Below are positions 16,964-24,167 of a stretch of DNA of 33,769 bases, piece after piece; the stretch's first letter is position 1, and every line of letters starts with the position of its first letter. Below the pieces are notes generated by a model. That model was given only the letters and a program-made list of their open reading frames with translations. It had not been told where the DNA came from and made no database searches. This DNA comes from Acidobacteriota bacterium (GTDB lineage: Bacteria; Acidobacteriota; Terriglobia; Terriglobales; Acidobacteriaceae): NCBI GenBank assembly GCA_019236695.1, contig JAFAIN010000015.1, positions 1-33,769 on the forward strand, written 5' to 3'. Both the position numbers and the translations under genes were made by a program.

Positions 16964-16988
16964 ATAGTTCACCGTTGTCCGCGACAGT

Positions 16989-17017
16989 TTACCCGAACCG
17001 CTGGACGAATCGGGTAA
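16989..17017. promoter_or_regulatory. Operator-like perfect dyad between zinc-ribbon gene and tmk
   Basis: TTACCCGA (16989-16996), 13 bases, then TCGGGTAA (17010-17017). The half-sites are perfect inverted repeats with centres 21 bases apart, close to two helical turns, as expected for a dimeric regulator. It lies in the 72-base divergent gap, and the left half overlaps a weak -10-like TAAACT on the minus strand. A stem-loop in the tmk leader is the alternative reading. Confidence 0.45.
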
Positions 17018-17035
17018 GCTGTACTCCGACTCCTG

Positions 17036-17692
17036 ATGGCTCGATCTCGCGGCAGGTTCATTAGCTTCGAAGGGCTTGATGGCTGCGGCAAGAGCACGCA
17101 GATGGGCAAGCTTGCCGCCGCCCTGCAGGCGGCCGGGCTCGAGGTGATTACGACGCGCGAACCCGGCGGAACCGCCGCCGGCGAACGCATCCGGGGCGTG
17201 CTGCTCGATTCCGCGAACTCCATGACGGCGATGTGCGAGCTGGCACTGATGTTCGCCTCGCGCGCACAGCAGATTTCCGAGGTGATACAGCCCGGCCTCC
17301 GCGCCGGACGCATCGTGCTGTGTGACCGGTTTACGGATTCCAGCGAAGCCTACCAGGGGGCCGGCCGGCACCTCGGTCCCAAGAACGTTCTGGCAATGCA
17401 CCAGCTCGTATGCGGCGATCTGCAGCCCGACCTCACGATCCTGATGGATTCCGATCCGGCACGCAGTGTGGAGCGGGCGCGCCGCCGCAATCGCGCCGCG
17501 CGGGGCCGGGCTTCAGATGAAAACCGGTTCGAGAAGGAAAGCCGGGCATTTTTCGAGCGCGTGCACCGGCAATACCTGCTGATTGCGCGCCGCGAGCCGC
17601 ACCGGGTGATTGTGGTTGACGCCCGCCGCTCGATTGCGGCAGTGCATCACGATATTGTGGAAGCGGTGCGCGGACGCCTGAGCGTTCGATGA
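17036..17692 (+). CDS. tmk: Thymidylate kinase
   Basis: This enzyme phosphorylates dTMP to dTDP for dTTP synthesis. The 218-residue length is normal. The P-loop EGLDGCGKST is at 12-21, REPGGT at 41-46 (thymidine-phosphate site), and the DRF motif with 'DSSEAYQGAGR' at 97-111. The lid region is unusually rich in arginine (RARRRNRAARGR). It is followed after ten bases by the delta' gene, a very common pairing (tmk-holB). Confidence 0.95.
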   Translation: MARSRGRFISFEGLDGCGKSTQMGKLAAALQAAGLEVITTREPGGTAAGERIRGVLLDSANSMTAMCELALMFASRAQQISEVIQPGLRAGRIVLCDRFTDSSEAYQGAGRHLGPKNVLAMHQLVCGDLQPDLTILMDSDPARSVERARRRNRAARGRASDENRFEKESRAFFERVHRQYLLIARREPHRVIVVDARRSIAAVHHDIVEAVRGRLSVR

Positions 17693-17702
17693 CAGGACTT
17701 CG

Positions 17703-18794
17703 ATGCCTTTTTCCGATTTTCATGGCAATGGGGGCGCGATTGGGCGAGTCCGGCAGATGCTGGCTCACGACCGTTTTCCGCACGCCGTGATCCTTGCCGG
17801 CCCTGCCGGTTCGGGCAAGTTCATGCTGGCGCAAATGGTAGCCCGAGCGATGAATTGCCTTCAGCCGCCGCCCGGCGATCTGCCTGATTTTTGCGGCGCC
17901 TGCGCAAACTGCCTGCGCATAGGGGATGCCGACGATCTTGAGGCTCGCATCGCGGAAGCGCTGGAGGCCCGCGAGGCGCTCCGGGACGCGGACAAGCGCG
18001 AGACTCGGATTTTTGTTCAGACTCACCCCGATGTGCTCATCGTTCCACCCGATCCGCCACAAAATCTCATCAAGGTTGACCAGGTGCGGCATGTGATCGC
18101 GACCATCCATTACCGCCCTGCCACTGCGCGGCAAAGGGTGTTCCTGTTCACGGATTCGGCTTTCATGAAAGAGGCCGCGAATGCGCTGTTGAAGGTCCTG
18201 GAAGAGCCGCCGGAGTTTGCCACGCTGTGGATTCTCACCGAAAACCCGGGTGAGCTATTGCCCACCATTCGATCGCGCTGCATCACGCTGCGGCTGGCGC
18301 CGCTTCCATTTGAAGAGATTGAGGCTTTACTCCGCGACCGGCGTTCCGGGTTAAATGCGGAACAGCGGAGGCTGGTGGCGCGGCTCAGCGGCGGCGCAGC
18401 GGGGCGCGCGCTTGGTTTCGACCTGGCGCGGTATGCGGCGGCTCGCGCAGACGCTTTAACGGTTCTGAATTCGGCAGTGGGCGGCAACGATCATTCGGCG
18501 CTGTTCAAGGTGACGGATACCTACCGGGCAGGCGCAGATGGACGGCAGAAGACAGAAAACCTGATCTCAGCGGCCTACGGTCTGTTGCAGGATCTTCTGC
18601 ACCTGAAATGGGCGGGCGACCAGATGGTGCGCAATATCGACCTGCTTCCCCAGCTCCGCTCGATGGCGCAATCGGTAGAGTTTGACTGGCTGGTGCGGGC
18701 ATCTGACGGGCTGGCGGAAGTTGAGCGGGGCATGCGGCGCAACCTGTTACGCTCGCTGGCGCTCGACGCCTTTGCGGCCGGCCTGGAACGCTGA
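17703..18794 (+). CDS. holB: DNA polymerase III subunit delta'
   Basis: This is a 363-residue clamp-loader subunit of the RFC/DnaX-like AAA+ family. The P-loop is GPAGSGKF (33-40): the usual Ser/Thr after Lys is Phe, so ATP hydrolysis is unlikely, in keeping with a stator role. Four zinc cysteines are present (52, 64, 67 and 70). About 30 extra, mostly charged residues (78-107) follow the zinc module. The 'KEAANALLKVLEEPP' and 'TIRSRC' (SRC) motifs are standard. Its last 48 bases overlap the convergent MFS gene. It is probably translated from the same mRNA as tmk. Confidence 0.93.
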   Translation: MPFSDFHGNGGAIGRVRQMLAHDRFPHAVILAGPAGSGKFMLAQMVARAMNCLQPPPGDLPDFCGACANCLRIGDADDLEARIAEALEAREALRDADKRETRIFVQTHPDVLIVPPDPPQNLIKVDQVRHVIATIHYRPATARQRVFLFTDSAFMKEAANALLKVLEEPPEFATLWILTENPGELLPTIRSRCITLRLAPLPFEEIEALLRDRRSGLNAEQRRLVARLSGGAAGRALGFDLARYAAARADALTVLNSAVGGNDHSALFKVTDTYRAGADGRQKTENLISAAYGLLQDLLHLKWAGDQMVRNIDLLPQLRSMAQSVEFDWLVRASDGLAEVERGMRRNLLRSLALDAFAAGLER

Positions 18795-20027
18795 AAGACC
18801 GACGAGCATAAGCGCTGCCACGGTGGCCAGAGCCGCCGAGAAATAAAACGGCACTGCGGCGCCATAGCGCTGCCAAAGTTCCCCGGCGGCAATGCTGGAT
18901 ACGAGCGTGGCCAGGCTCGTGGCAAAAGCGAAAATGCCGAAAGCGCGCCCCCGCAACTGCGGTTCCACGCTGGCGCCGACCAACGCACGCAACACCGGTT
19001 CCGTAAGCGCGTAGTAACAGCCGTAGATTGCCATTGAAACCCAGATCAGGCTGAGGGAGGCACCGGCGGCAAACGAAAGATAGGTTGCGGCGAACACCAG
19101 GTAGCCAGCGGCCGCGACTGCCGGCTTGGAATAGCGGTCGCTCAGTTTTCCGAACGGCCAGGCGGCCAGGGTGTAGGTGGAGTTGAACACCAGGCCCAAC
19201 AGCGGGGCATTGCGTGCCGCAATGCCGAGGTTTTGCGCTCGCAGCACCAGAAACATGTCGCTTGAGTTGCCGAGCGAGAACAGCGATACCGCAACGATCA
19301 GGTAATAGAAAGATGCCGGCAGGCCTCGAAAACCAAAATGCCGGAGCGTTCTGCCGGCGCGACTCTGGAGGGCTCCCGGAATCGTGTGCCGCGGTTCCCG
19401 GATGGCAAACCACACAGTAAGAACCGCAAGCGCTCCCGGCACGGCCGCCGCCCAAAACACATTTCGCAAACCGATGCGCGGAAGCAGGACAATTGCAATC
19501 AGCGGCCCCAGAACCGCCCCGGCAGAATCCATGGTCTGCAGCAGCCCAAAGCCCGCTCCGAGCCTTTCCTTCCTCACTGATTCCGCAAGCATAACGTCTC
19601 GCGGAACCGACCTCAGCCCTTTGGAAACACGATCGAAAAACCGAACGATCAACACGTGCCACCACAGGCTGGCGAGCCCAAGGAAAGGCTTTGTTATGTT
19701 TGCCACGGCATAACCTGCGACGACGAGCGGCTTGCGTTGAGGCATGCGGTCAGCCAGATAGCCGGCCAGGAGCTTCGCTATGGACGCGACGCTTTCGGCA
19801 ATGCCTTCAATGATTCCGAGTTGCGCGGGTCCGGCCCCGATGGAAACGAGAAACGCCGGAATGACCCAATAGGCCATCTCGGTCGAAATATCGTTGAACA
19901 GGCTGGTGAACCCGAACGCATAGACGTTGCGGGAGAGCCCATCATCGATGGATTCAGGGGGCAAGGGGATTGCCGTTGAACCGAGTTGGCATTTAGAGGA
20001 GCCGAGCCCCGGGGGAGGGGCACGCAC
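18747..20027 (-). CDS. Major facilitator superfamily transporter
   Basis: This 426-residue inner-membrane carrier has about twelve hydrophobic segments. It begins 'RNVYAFGFTSLFNDISTEM', typical of an MFS group of unknown substrate, and has the loop 2-3 motif 'GYLADRMPQRKPL' (GxLaDrxGrr/k type) and its repeat 'GKLSDRYSKP' in the second half. The first 30 residues are polar and Pro-rich. I use GTG 20027, with GGAG five bases upstream; no better start precedes the first helix. Transport of a small organic compound or drug is possible, but the direction and substrate are not visible. Its 3' end overlaps holB by 48 bases. Confidence 0.85.
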   Translation of the reverse strand: MRAPPPGLGSSKCQLGSTAIPLPPESIDDGLSRNVYAFGFTSLFNDISTEMAYWVIPAFLVSIGAGPAQLGIIEGIAESVASIAKLLAGYLADRMPQRKPLVVAGYAVANITKPFLGLASLWWHVLIVRFFDRVSKGLRSVPRDVMLAESVRKERLGAGFGLLQTMDSAGAVLGPLIAIVLLPRIGLRNVFWAAAVPGALAVLTVWFAIREPRHTIPGALQSRAGRTLRHFGFRGLPASFYYLIVAVSLFSLGNSSDMFLVLRAQNLGIAARNAPLLGLVFNSTYTLAAWPFGKLSDRYSKPAVAAAGYLVFAATYLSFAAGASLSLIWVSMAIYGCYYALTEPVLRALVGASVEPQLRGRAFGIFAFATSLATLVSSIAAGELWQRYGAAVPFYFSAALATVAALMLVGLSAFQAGRKGVERQRA

Positions 20028-20033
20028 TTAATC

Positions 20034-20051
20034 TCCCCCGGTTCCGGGGGA
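20034..20051 (-). promoter_or_regulatory. GC-rich hairpin covering the MFS ribosome-binding site
   Basis: A perfect 8-bp stem with a 2-base formal loop (TCCCCCGG, then CCGGGGGA) lies in the 28-base gap between the SOD stop and the MFS GTG. On the mRNA its 3' arm contains the GGGGGAG that would serve as ribosome-binding site for the MFS gene. No T-run follows, so it is not a standard terminator. Confidence 0.5.
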
Positions 20052-20055
20052 TGCT

Positions 20056-20694
20056 TTATCTTCCTTCGGCCTTGTTCATATGGTCTTTAAAATTCTCGAA
20101 CCGGCTGGCGATCTCCTTCCAATTCACCACATCCCACCAGGCCTTCAAGTAATCGGCCCGGCGATTCTGATAGCGCAAATAGTAGGCATGCTCCCACACG
20201 TCGTTGCCCATCACCGGGAACAACCCCTCCATCAGTGGGGAATCCTGGTTGGCCGTAGAGATGATTTTCAGCGCGCCGCTGGAATCGCGGACCAGCCACG
20301 CCCAACCGCTGCCAAAGCGTTTTACGCCGGCATCATTGAACTGCTCCTTGAAGGTGTTGAGGTTCCCGAATGCGGAGTTGATGGCCTGACCCAGGGGGCC
20401 GCCTGGTTCGCCGCCACCCCCGGGTGACATGATGTTCCAGAACATTGAGTGATTGGCGTGCCCGCCTCCGTTGTTGCGCACCGCCGTCCGCACCGCCTCG
20501 GGCACGTCCTGAATGTGGCGCAGAATCTGTTCCACAGTGTGGCTTTGCTGCTGCGGCGCTTTTTCCAGTGCGGCATTCAAGTTGGTTACGTACGCTGCAT
20601 GATGCTTATCGTGATGCAGGCGCATGGTCTGCTCGTCAATGCTCTTTTCCAATGCGTTGTAGTCGTAAGGCAAAGGGGGGACTTCGAACGGCAT
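20056..20694 (-). CDS. sodA: Superoxide dismutase, Mn/Fe family (Mn-type features)
   Basis: This enzyme converts superoxide to O2 and H2O2. It has 212 residues, two-domain helical then alpha/beta. The metal ligands are His27, His82, Asp165 and His169 (DVWEHAYY). Gly77 in '[13 protein letters not shown]' together with Gln150 in 'TANQDSPL' is the pattern of Mn-type enzymes; Fe types have Gln in the first position. Metal preference is therefore inferred, not proven. AAGGAG nine bases upstream supports ATG 20694. No export signal is visible if this start is right. It may share a transcript with the MFS gene, 28 bases downstream. Confidence 0.95.
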   Translation of the reverse strand: MPFEVPPLPYDYNALEKSIDEQTMRLHHDKHHAAYVTNLNAALEKAPQQQSHTVEQILRHIQDVPEAVRTAVRNNGGGHANHSMFWNIMSPGGGGEPGGPLGQAINSAFGNLNTFKEQFNDAGVKRFGSGWAWLVRDSSGALKIISTANQDSPLMEGLFPVMGNDVWEHAYYLRYQNRRADYLKAWWDVVNWKEIASRFENFKDHMNKAEGR

Positions 20695-20854
20695 CAGTAC
20701 TTTCTCCTTGAGGCTACAGATGTACGGGACCAGGGGAAGGGTTCGGCAAAACCAACCATAATAAACGGAACCAGGCTCGCAGGGGGCTGCCATTCCGGAC
20801 ATTGAAAAGCGCATTGCCGGGATCGATGCCGGTGCATGCGCCGTTCAGCCATCC

Positions 20855-20878
20855 GGCCACTCAGCATGCAAGTGGGCC
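20855..20878. repeat. Imperfect inverted repeat downstream of the MBL-fold gene
   Basis: GGCCACT and AGTGG-G-CC pair as a 7-bp stem with one bulged base around a 9-base loop. It lies just past the stop of the metallo-beta-lactamase-fold gene (20883, minus strand). There is no T-run, so terminator function is doubtful. Confidence 0.25.
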
Positions 20879-20882
20879 AAGG

Positions 20883-21833
20883 CTACTCGGATGCAGGCTG
20901 AGGCACCTTCTTCGTGCCATCCATTTCCGCCGCTGTCTGCTCGACGTTGAGCGGGACAAGCCGGTCGAAACCTCCCCAGGAGCCGTACGAAGGCTTAAGT
21001 TCCTCCATCACGGCGCTCTTCAAAGCCTCGCCGGTTTTTCCGGAACGCACTTCGCGGCCGATGCTTGCCCGCAAGTCTTTCAAATACGACGCAAAGCTCG
21101 CAATGTCGGCTGCTGCCGCCACATCGCCGTGCCCGGGAATAAAAGTAGCGCTGGGGTGAGCTTTCAGCATGGCCGCGAGCGTCTCGATCCAGGCGGAGGT
21201 AGTAGCGTCAATGAGGTTGGGAATGCGCTGCCTCCACGCGAGGTCTCCGGCAAACACGACATCAGCATCGGGCACGTAAACGACCGAATCACCACCGGTG
21301 TGGCCGGGAAGCGCAACCACGCGAACCACACGGCGGCCGAGGCTGACCTCAAGGATGTGGTCGTACGTGATCTGCGGCTCGATGAAGGCTGCCACCATGG
21401 CGCTCTGTTCCGCAGTGGGCGTAGCGCCATTCTGCCGGAAAAACTTCAGGTTCTCGGTTCGCACCCAGCCGCGCATGTTGCGATTGCCGATAACTGCGGC
21501 ACCCGCCTCGGTGAAGACGGCGTTCCCTGCGACATGGTCCATGTGGTAATGCGTGTTGACGACATACTTCACCGGCAGATTGGTGATCTTGCGGATTTCC
21601 GCGAGCAGCTCGCGCGCTGCTGCCTGGTTGATGAACGTATCGACAACCAGCACCGCGTCATCACCCACAATGAAGCCGGTATTGCCACCGGCGCGCACCG
21701 AAATGGCCGCATAAACTCCGTTTCCCACCTGCTTTACGGTAAACGCCGGTCCGGAGGGCGCAGCCGGCTGGGTGGTTTGCGCCCAAACCGCGCATGTCAC
21801 GAGCAGCGATGCAAAAAACACCTTGGGAATCAT
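20883..21833 (-). CDS. Exported metallo-beta-lactamase-fold hydrolase
   Basis: This 316-residue protein starts with a signal peptide (MIPKVFFASLLVTCAVWAQT, cleavage near AWA-QT). The zinc motifs of the MBL fold are all there: HYHMDH (His95, His97, Asp99, His100), the 'GHTGGDS' histidine, the bridging Asp in 'FAGDLAW' and 'PGHGD'. The overall look is that of the SoxH/quinoprotein-relay-like periplasmic MBL group, not of a known carbapenemase. The substrate is unknown. GTG 21854 would add seven residues, but ATG 21833 gives a proper signal peptide. It is 188 bases from SOD, same strand. Confidence 0.87.
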   Translation of the reverse strand: MIPKVFFASLLVTCAVWAQTTQPAAPSGPAFTVKQVGNGVYAAISVRAGGNTGFIVGDDAVLVVDTFINQAAARELLAEIRKITNLPVKYVVNTHYHMDHVAGNAVFTEAGAAVIGNRNMRGWVRTENLKFFRQNGATPTAEQSAMVAAFIEPQITYDHILEVSLGRRVVRVVALPGHTGGDSVVYVPDADVVFAGDLAWRQRIPNLIDATTSAWIETLAAMLKAHPSATFIPGHGDVAAAADIASFASYLKDLRASIGREVRSGKTGEALKSAVMEELKPSYGSWGGFDRLVPLNVEQTAAEMDGTKKVPQPASE

Positions 21834-21917
21834 GGCGGCCGATTGTACCAGCACGAAAGCGCAGCCATACAGCGACCGAGCGATGGGACTCTGCAGGCAG
21901 CCAGCCGGAAAAGCGGG

Positions 21918-22802
21918 TCAGTAGAGAATTGAGGGCAAATACGCACCCTGCGGTTCGTTGTAAAGGCCAATGGTCATCAATGTGAGAGGCTCGATGACGC
22001 GAAGGCCATTTTCGAGGCACCATCGGAATAATTCCGCATTGCGGACGGGCACGAGAATGCCCGGTCCGTCGAACCGCTCGGCTGCGGCAATCAGAGCCTG
22101 CAGGTCGTAGTTACTTTCCGCAACGGCATAGGAAAAGAAGGCCAGCCCTGAGGCGCAGGCGGTGATTCTGCCTTCCCGCTCCACCACGACCGCGCTTCCG
22201 TGGCGGATGCCGTCATGCAATTCCCCGGTGCGCTCATGCCCATGTACCGCAAACTGCACGCGGGCGCAGGCTTGAAGATCGGCAGCCGTCGCCTTCCGCA
22301 CGTTACAGCCCCTTAGCGGGCGGCGGAGCGCCGGTCCATTCATCACCACCAGAGGCTCACGAACCACAAAGCCGAGCTTGGCATACAGCGATAACGACCG
22401 GCGATGATAGGCCGCCTGAACCAGCCGAATTCCGGCGTGCCCCTGTTCGGTCGAGCGCTCCATCACCGCGTGCATCAGCGCGCGGCCGGCGCCCCGATCC
22501 TGCACGGCCGGATCGACCGTAACAGGGCCCACGCCTGCAATGGGAGAACGTTGATCCAGGCAGTTGCTGCCTATGATCCTGCCTCCTGATTCGGCGACGA
22601 CGCAGAAGAATTTAGGGTGGGAGAATATCGCTCCCATGAACCCGGCGGCTACATCAACTCCCGGAATATCGGGCGGGAAGTTATGCTGCAAGGCGATGGC
22701 ATGGAATGCTTCGAAGCAGATGCGCCCGCATTCGGCAGTATCCGCCGGAGTAGCGCACCGAATGGTAATCGGAAGAGAACCCGACTTCACGGGATCGGCC
22801 AA
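21918..22802 (-). CDS. Tandem GNAT-family acetyltransferase
   Basis: This is about 294 residues with two GNAT-like halves. The first has the acetyl-CoA loop 'VTVDPAVQDRGAGRALM' (Q-x-x-G-x-G/A) and the family's 'SLYAKLGFV' ending. The second half ('VRKATAADLQACARVQFAVHGHERTGEL') is the degenerate partner domain seen in related two-domain GNATs, ending 'GLRVIEPLTLMTIGLY'. The acceptor is unknown. I place the start at TTG 22802, with GGAGG nine bases upstream. GTG 22835 would add 11 residues but has no ribosome-binding site. Confidence 0.8.
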   Translation of the reverse strand: MADPVKSGSLPITIRCATPADTAECGRICFEAFHAIALQHNFPPDIPGVDVAAGFMGAIFSHPKFFCVVAESGGRIIGSNCLDQRSPIAGVGPVTVDPAVQDRGAGRALMHAVMERSTEQGHAGIRLVQAAYHRRSLSLYAKLGFVVREPLVVMNGPALRRPLRGCNVRKATAADLQACARVQFAVHGHERTGELHDGIRHGSAVVVEREGRITACASGLAFFSYAVAESNYDLQALIAAAERFDGPGILVPVRNAELFRWCLENGLRVIEPLTLMTIGLYNEPQGAYLPSILY

Positions 22803-22896
22803 GCGTGAATGCCTCCGGAGGGATTTGTGGGGCACTATTCTGGCACAAGTCGTGTTCCTGTACGGGAGCGAGGACGAATGCTCAGGGTGTTCCGGG

Positions 22897-23343
22897 CTAG
22901 GCTGCTTTCCGATGTGACCATCGCTGGCCGCGATGGCTGCCCAGCGGGGCGTTCAGGGCCGCCTCCACCGCTTGCAGCATTTCCGGAATCGGAACCGGTT
23001 TAGCGAGGATGGGGAACTCGTAGCCTTGCGCCCGCGCGCCCGCGAGGATATCGGCAGTGGCGGTATTGCCCGAGAAGAGCAGTATCCTGGTTTCGGGCAG
23101 TGAATCGCACACCTCAATGGCGAGGGAAACGCCATTCAGCCTGGGCATGATGACATCGCTGAAGACCAGGTCAGGATGTAGTTTCCGCGCCAGTTCCAAA
23201 GCGGCCAATCCGTCATCGGCGGTTGCGGTTCGATAGCCGTGCGCTTCGAGGATGGCCGAACAGGTTAGAGTGATAGACTTCTCATCATCTACGATCAAGA
23301 TCAGCGGCGCGTCTGCGCTTGGCGCATTGGGCATATCAACCAT
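22897..23343 (-). CDS. Single-domain response regulator (receiver only)
   Basis: This 148-residue CheY-like receiver has no output domain. The acidic pocket is Asp19/Asp20 (VDDE), the phosphoacceptor is Asp63 (FSDVIMP), the switch Ser is Ser91 (FSGNT) and the conserved Lys is Lys115 (LAKPV). All needed residues are present, so it should be phosphorylated by a histidine kinase, which is not encoded in the window. The tail (SHRGQRWSHRKAA) is basic. An in-frame ATG at 23334 is an alternative start. It diverges from the rimP-nusA operon. Confidence 0.9.
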   Translation of the reverse strand: MVDMPNAPSADAPLILIVDDEKSITLTCSAILEAHGYRTATADDGLAALELARKLHPDLVFSDVIMPRLNGVSLAIEVCDSLPETRILLFSGNTATADILAGARAQGYEFPILAKPVPIPEMLQAVEAALNAPLGSHRGQRWSHRKAA

Positions 23344-23403
23344 GCGATGCGGAGAACAAGCGGGTCCGTTGCCCGCCGTTTCGTGCCGGTACTCCGAGTC
23401 AGT

Positions 23404-23434
23404 GGCAGCAGGCAGCCTGAATCGCCGTGCTGCC
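23404..23434. promoter_or_regulatory. Inverted repeat just upstream of the rimP promoter
   Basis: GGCAGCA (23404-23410), 17 bases, then TGCTGCC (23428-23434): perfect 7+7 half-sites ending six bases before the -35 box of the rimP promoter. A second GGCAGC follows the left half directly. It is a possible regulator site for the divergent response-regulator/rimP region, or chance in GC-rich DNA. Confidence 0.3.
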
Positions 23435-23440
23435 TGGAGT

Positions 23441-23469
23441 TTGTGTTTTCGCGTGACTACTTCTATACT
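23441..23469 (+). promoter_or_regulatory. Predicted sigma70-type promoter of the rimP-nusA-infB operon
   Basis: TTGTGT (23441-23446), a 17-base spacer and TATACT (23464-23469) form a near-consensus promoter in the divergent gap. Transcription would start near 23476, giving a leader of about 110 bases before rimP. Confidence 0.6.
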
Positions 23470-23500
23470 ATGTAACGTAAGTGGTAGGCCTTAGCGGTAG

Positions 23501-23530
23501 ATGCCTGCGCTGGAGCTGGTAGGCAGGCAT
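23501..23530 (+). promoter_or_regulatory. First leader hairpin of the rimP-nusA operon
   Basis: ATGCCTGC (23501-23508) and GCAGGCAT (23523-23530) form a perfect 8-bp stem with a 14-base loop. Its loop contains CTGGT (23516-23520), complementary to ACCAG (23543-23547) at the base of the following terminator, so the two structures could interact. Confidence 0.45.
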
Positions 23531-23545
23531 TCGGCGAAGCACACC

Positions 23546-23571
23546 AGTCGGCGCGAGCCGGCTTTTATTTT
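23546..23571 (+). terminator. Intrinsic terminator in the rimP-nusA leader (attenuator candidate)
   Basis: The stem GTCGGC/GCCGGC (one G-U pair) closes a GCGA loop (GNRA type) and is extended by one A-T pair. The tail is TTTTATTTT. This is a textbook Rho-independent terminator for plus-strand transcripts and ends 13 bases before the rimP ATG. The genes on either side diverge, so no upstream plus-strand gene needs a terminator here. A short alternative pairing of TCGGC (23548-23552) with GCCGA (23573-23577) would break the stem. Confidence 0.65.
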
Positions 23572-23584
23572 GGCCGAGTTTCCA

Positions 23585-24151
23585 ATGGCCAGCGTTGAAC
23601 AAAACGTGCGCGAGATTGCCGAGCGGGTTGCGGGGGCGCTGGGAGTGGAAATCGTTGAGATTGAATTCCGCGGCACCGGTGGAAAGAGCCGGATGCTGCG
23701 AGTTTACATCGATCGGCCGCCGGACCAGCAGGATACGAGCGATTCGGTTTCGACGGTTGAACAACTCAGCGGGGTGACGCACGAAGACTGCGTGGCTTTC
23801 AGCAACGAGTTCGGAACCATCGTGGATGCGGAGAATGCCGTACCAGGAGCGGGCTACACTCTGGAGGTTTCGTCTCCCGGGCTCGATCGGAAACTGGTGA
23901 AACTCCAGGACTACAGCCGATTTACCGGTCATCTCGTAAAGGTGACAACGCGCGAACCGGTCAATGGGCAAAGGAACTTTAAAGGCAGGCTGGACGGACT
24001 GCAGGACGGGATGATCGGCCTGAGGCCGCAGGACGGGGGACGCAGCAAGAAGGGGAAGCGGCAAACCGAAGAGACTGAATCCGCCGATCGGCCGGTGGTG
24101 AGGATTGCGCTCGCCAATGTGGAGCGCGCAAACCTTGTGCCGGAATGGTGA
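23585..24151 (+). CDS. rimP: Ribosome maturation factor RimP
   Basis: RimP helps assemble the 30S subunit. This 188-residue protein has the two RimP domains: the N-terminal alpha/beta domain with 'GVEIVEIEFRGTGGKSRMLRVYIDRP', and the joining signature 'YTLEVSSPGLDRKL' (about 95-108), followed by the SH3-like domain. The SH3 part carries a charged, Lys/Glu-rich insertion (about 154-170). ATG 23585 is the first start before the conserved fold; in-frame codons upstream would run through the predicted leader hairpins. It is first in the rimP-nusA-infB operon, an order conserved across bacteria. Confidence 0.93.
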   Translation: MASVEQNVREIAERVAGALGVEIVEIEFRGTGGKSRMLRVYIDRPPDQQDTSDSVSTVEQLSGVTHEDCVAFSNEFGTIVDAENAVPGAGYTLEVSSPGLDRKLVKLQDYSRFTGHLVKVTTREPVNGQRNFKGRLDGLQDGMIGLRPQDGGRSKKGKRQTEETESADRPVVRIALANVERANLVPEW

Positions 24152-24167
24152 CGAGAGAGCTGAATTT

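Noticed and set aside
16964-17401. N-terminal extension of the zinc-ribbon gene to 17401
   Set aside because: The extension runs antisense to the P-loop region of thymidylate kinase and has no conserved look; ATG 16963 precedes the real domain.
20802-21932. A 376-codon plus-strand frame opposite the metallo-beta-lactamase-fold gene
   Set aside because: The minus strand encodes a signal peptide and all zinc motifs; the plus frame does not.
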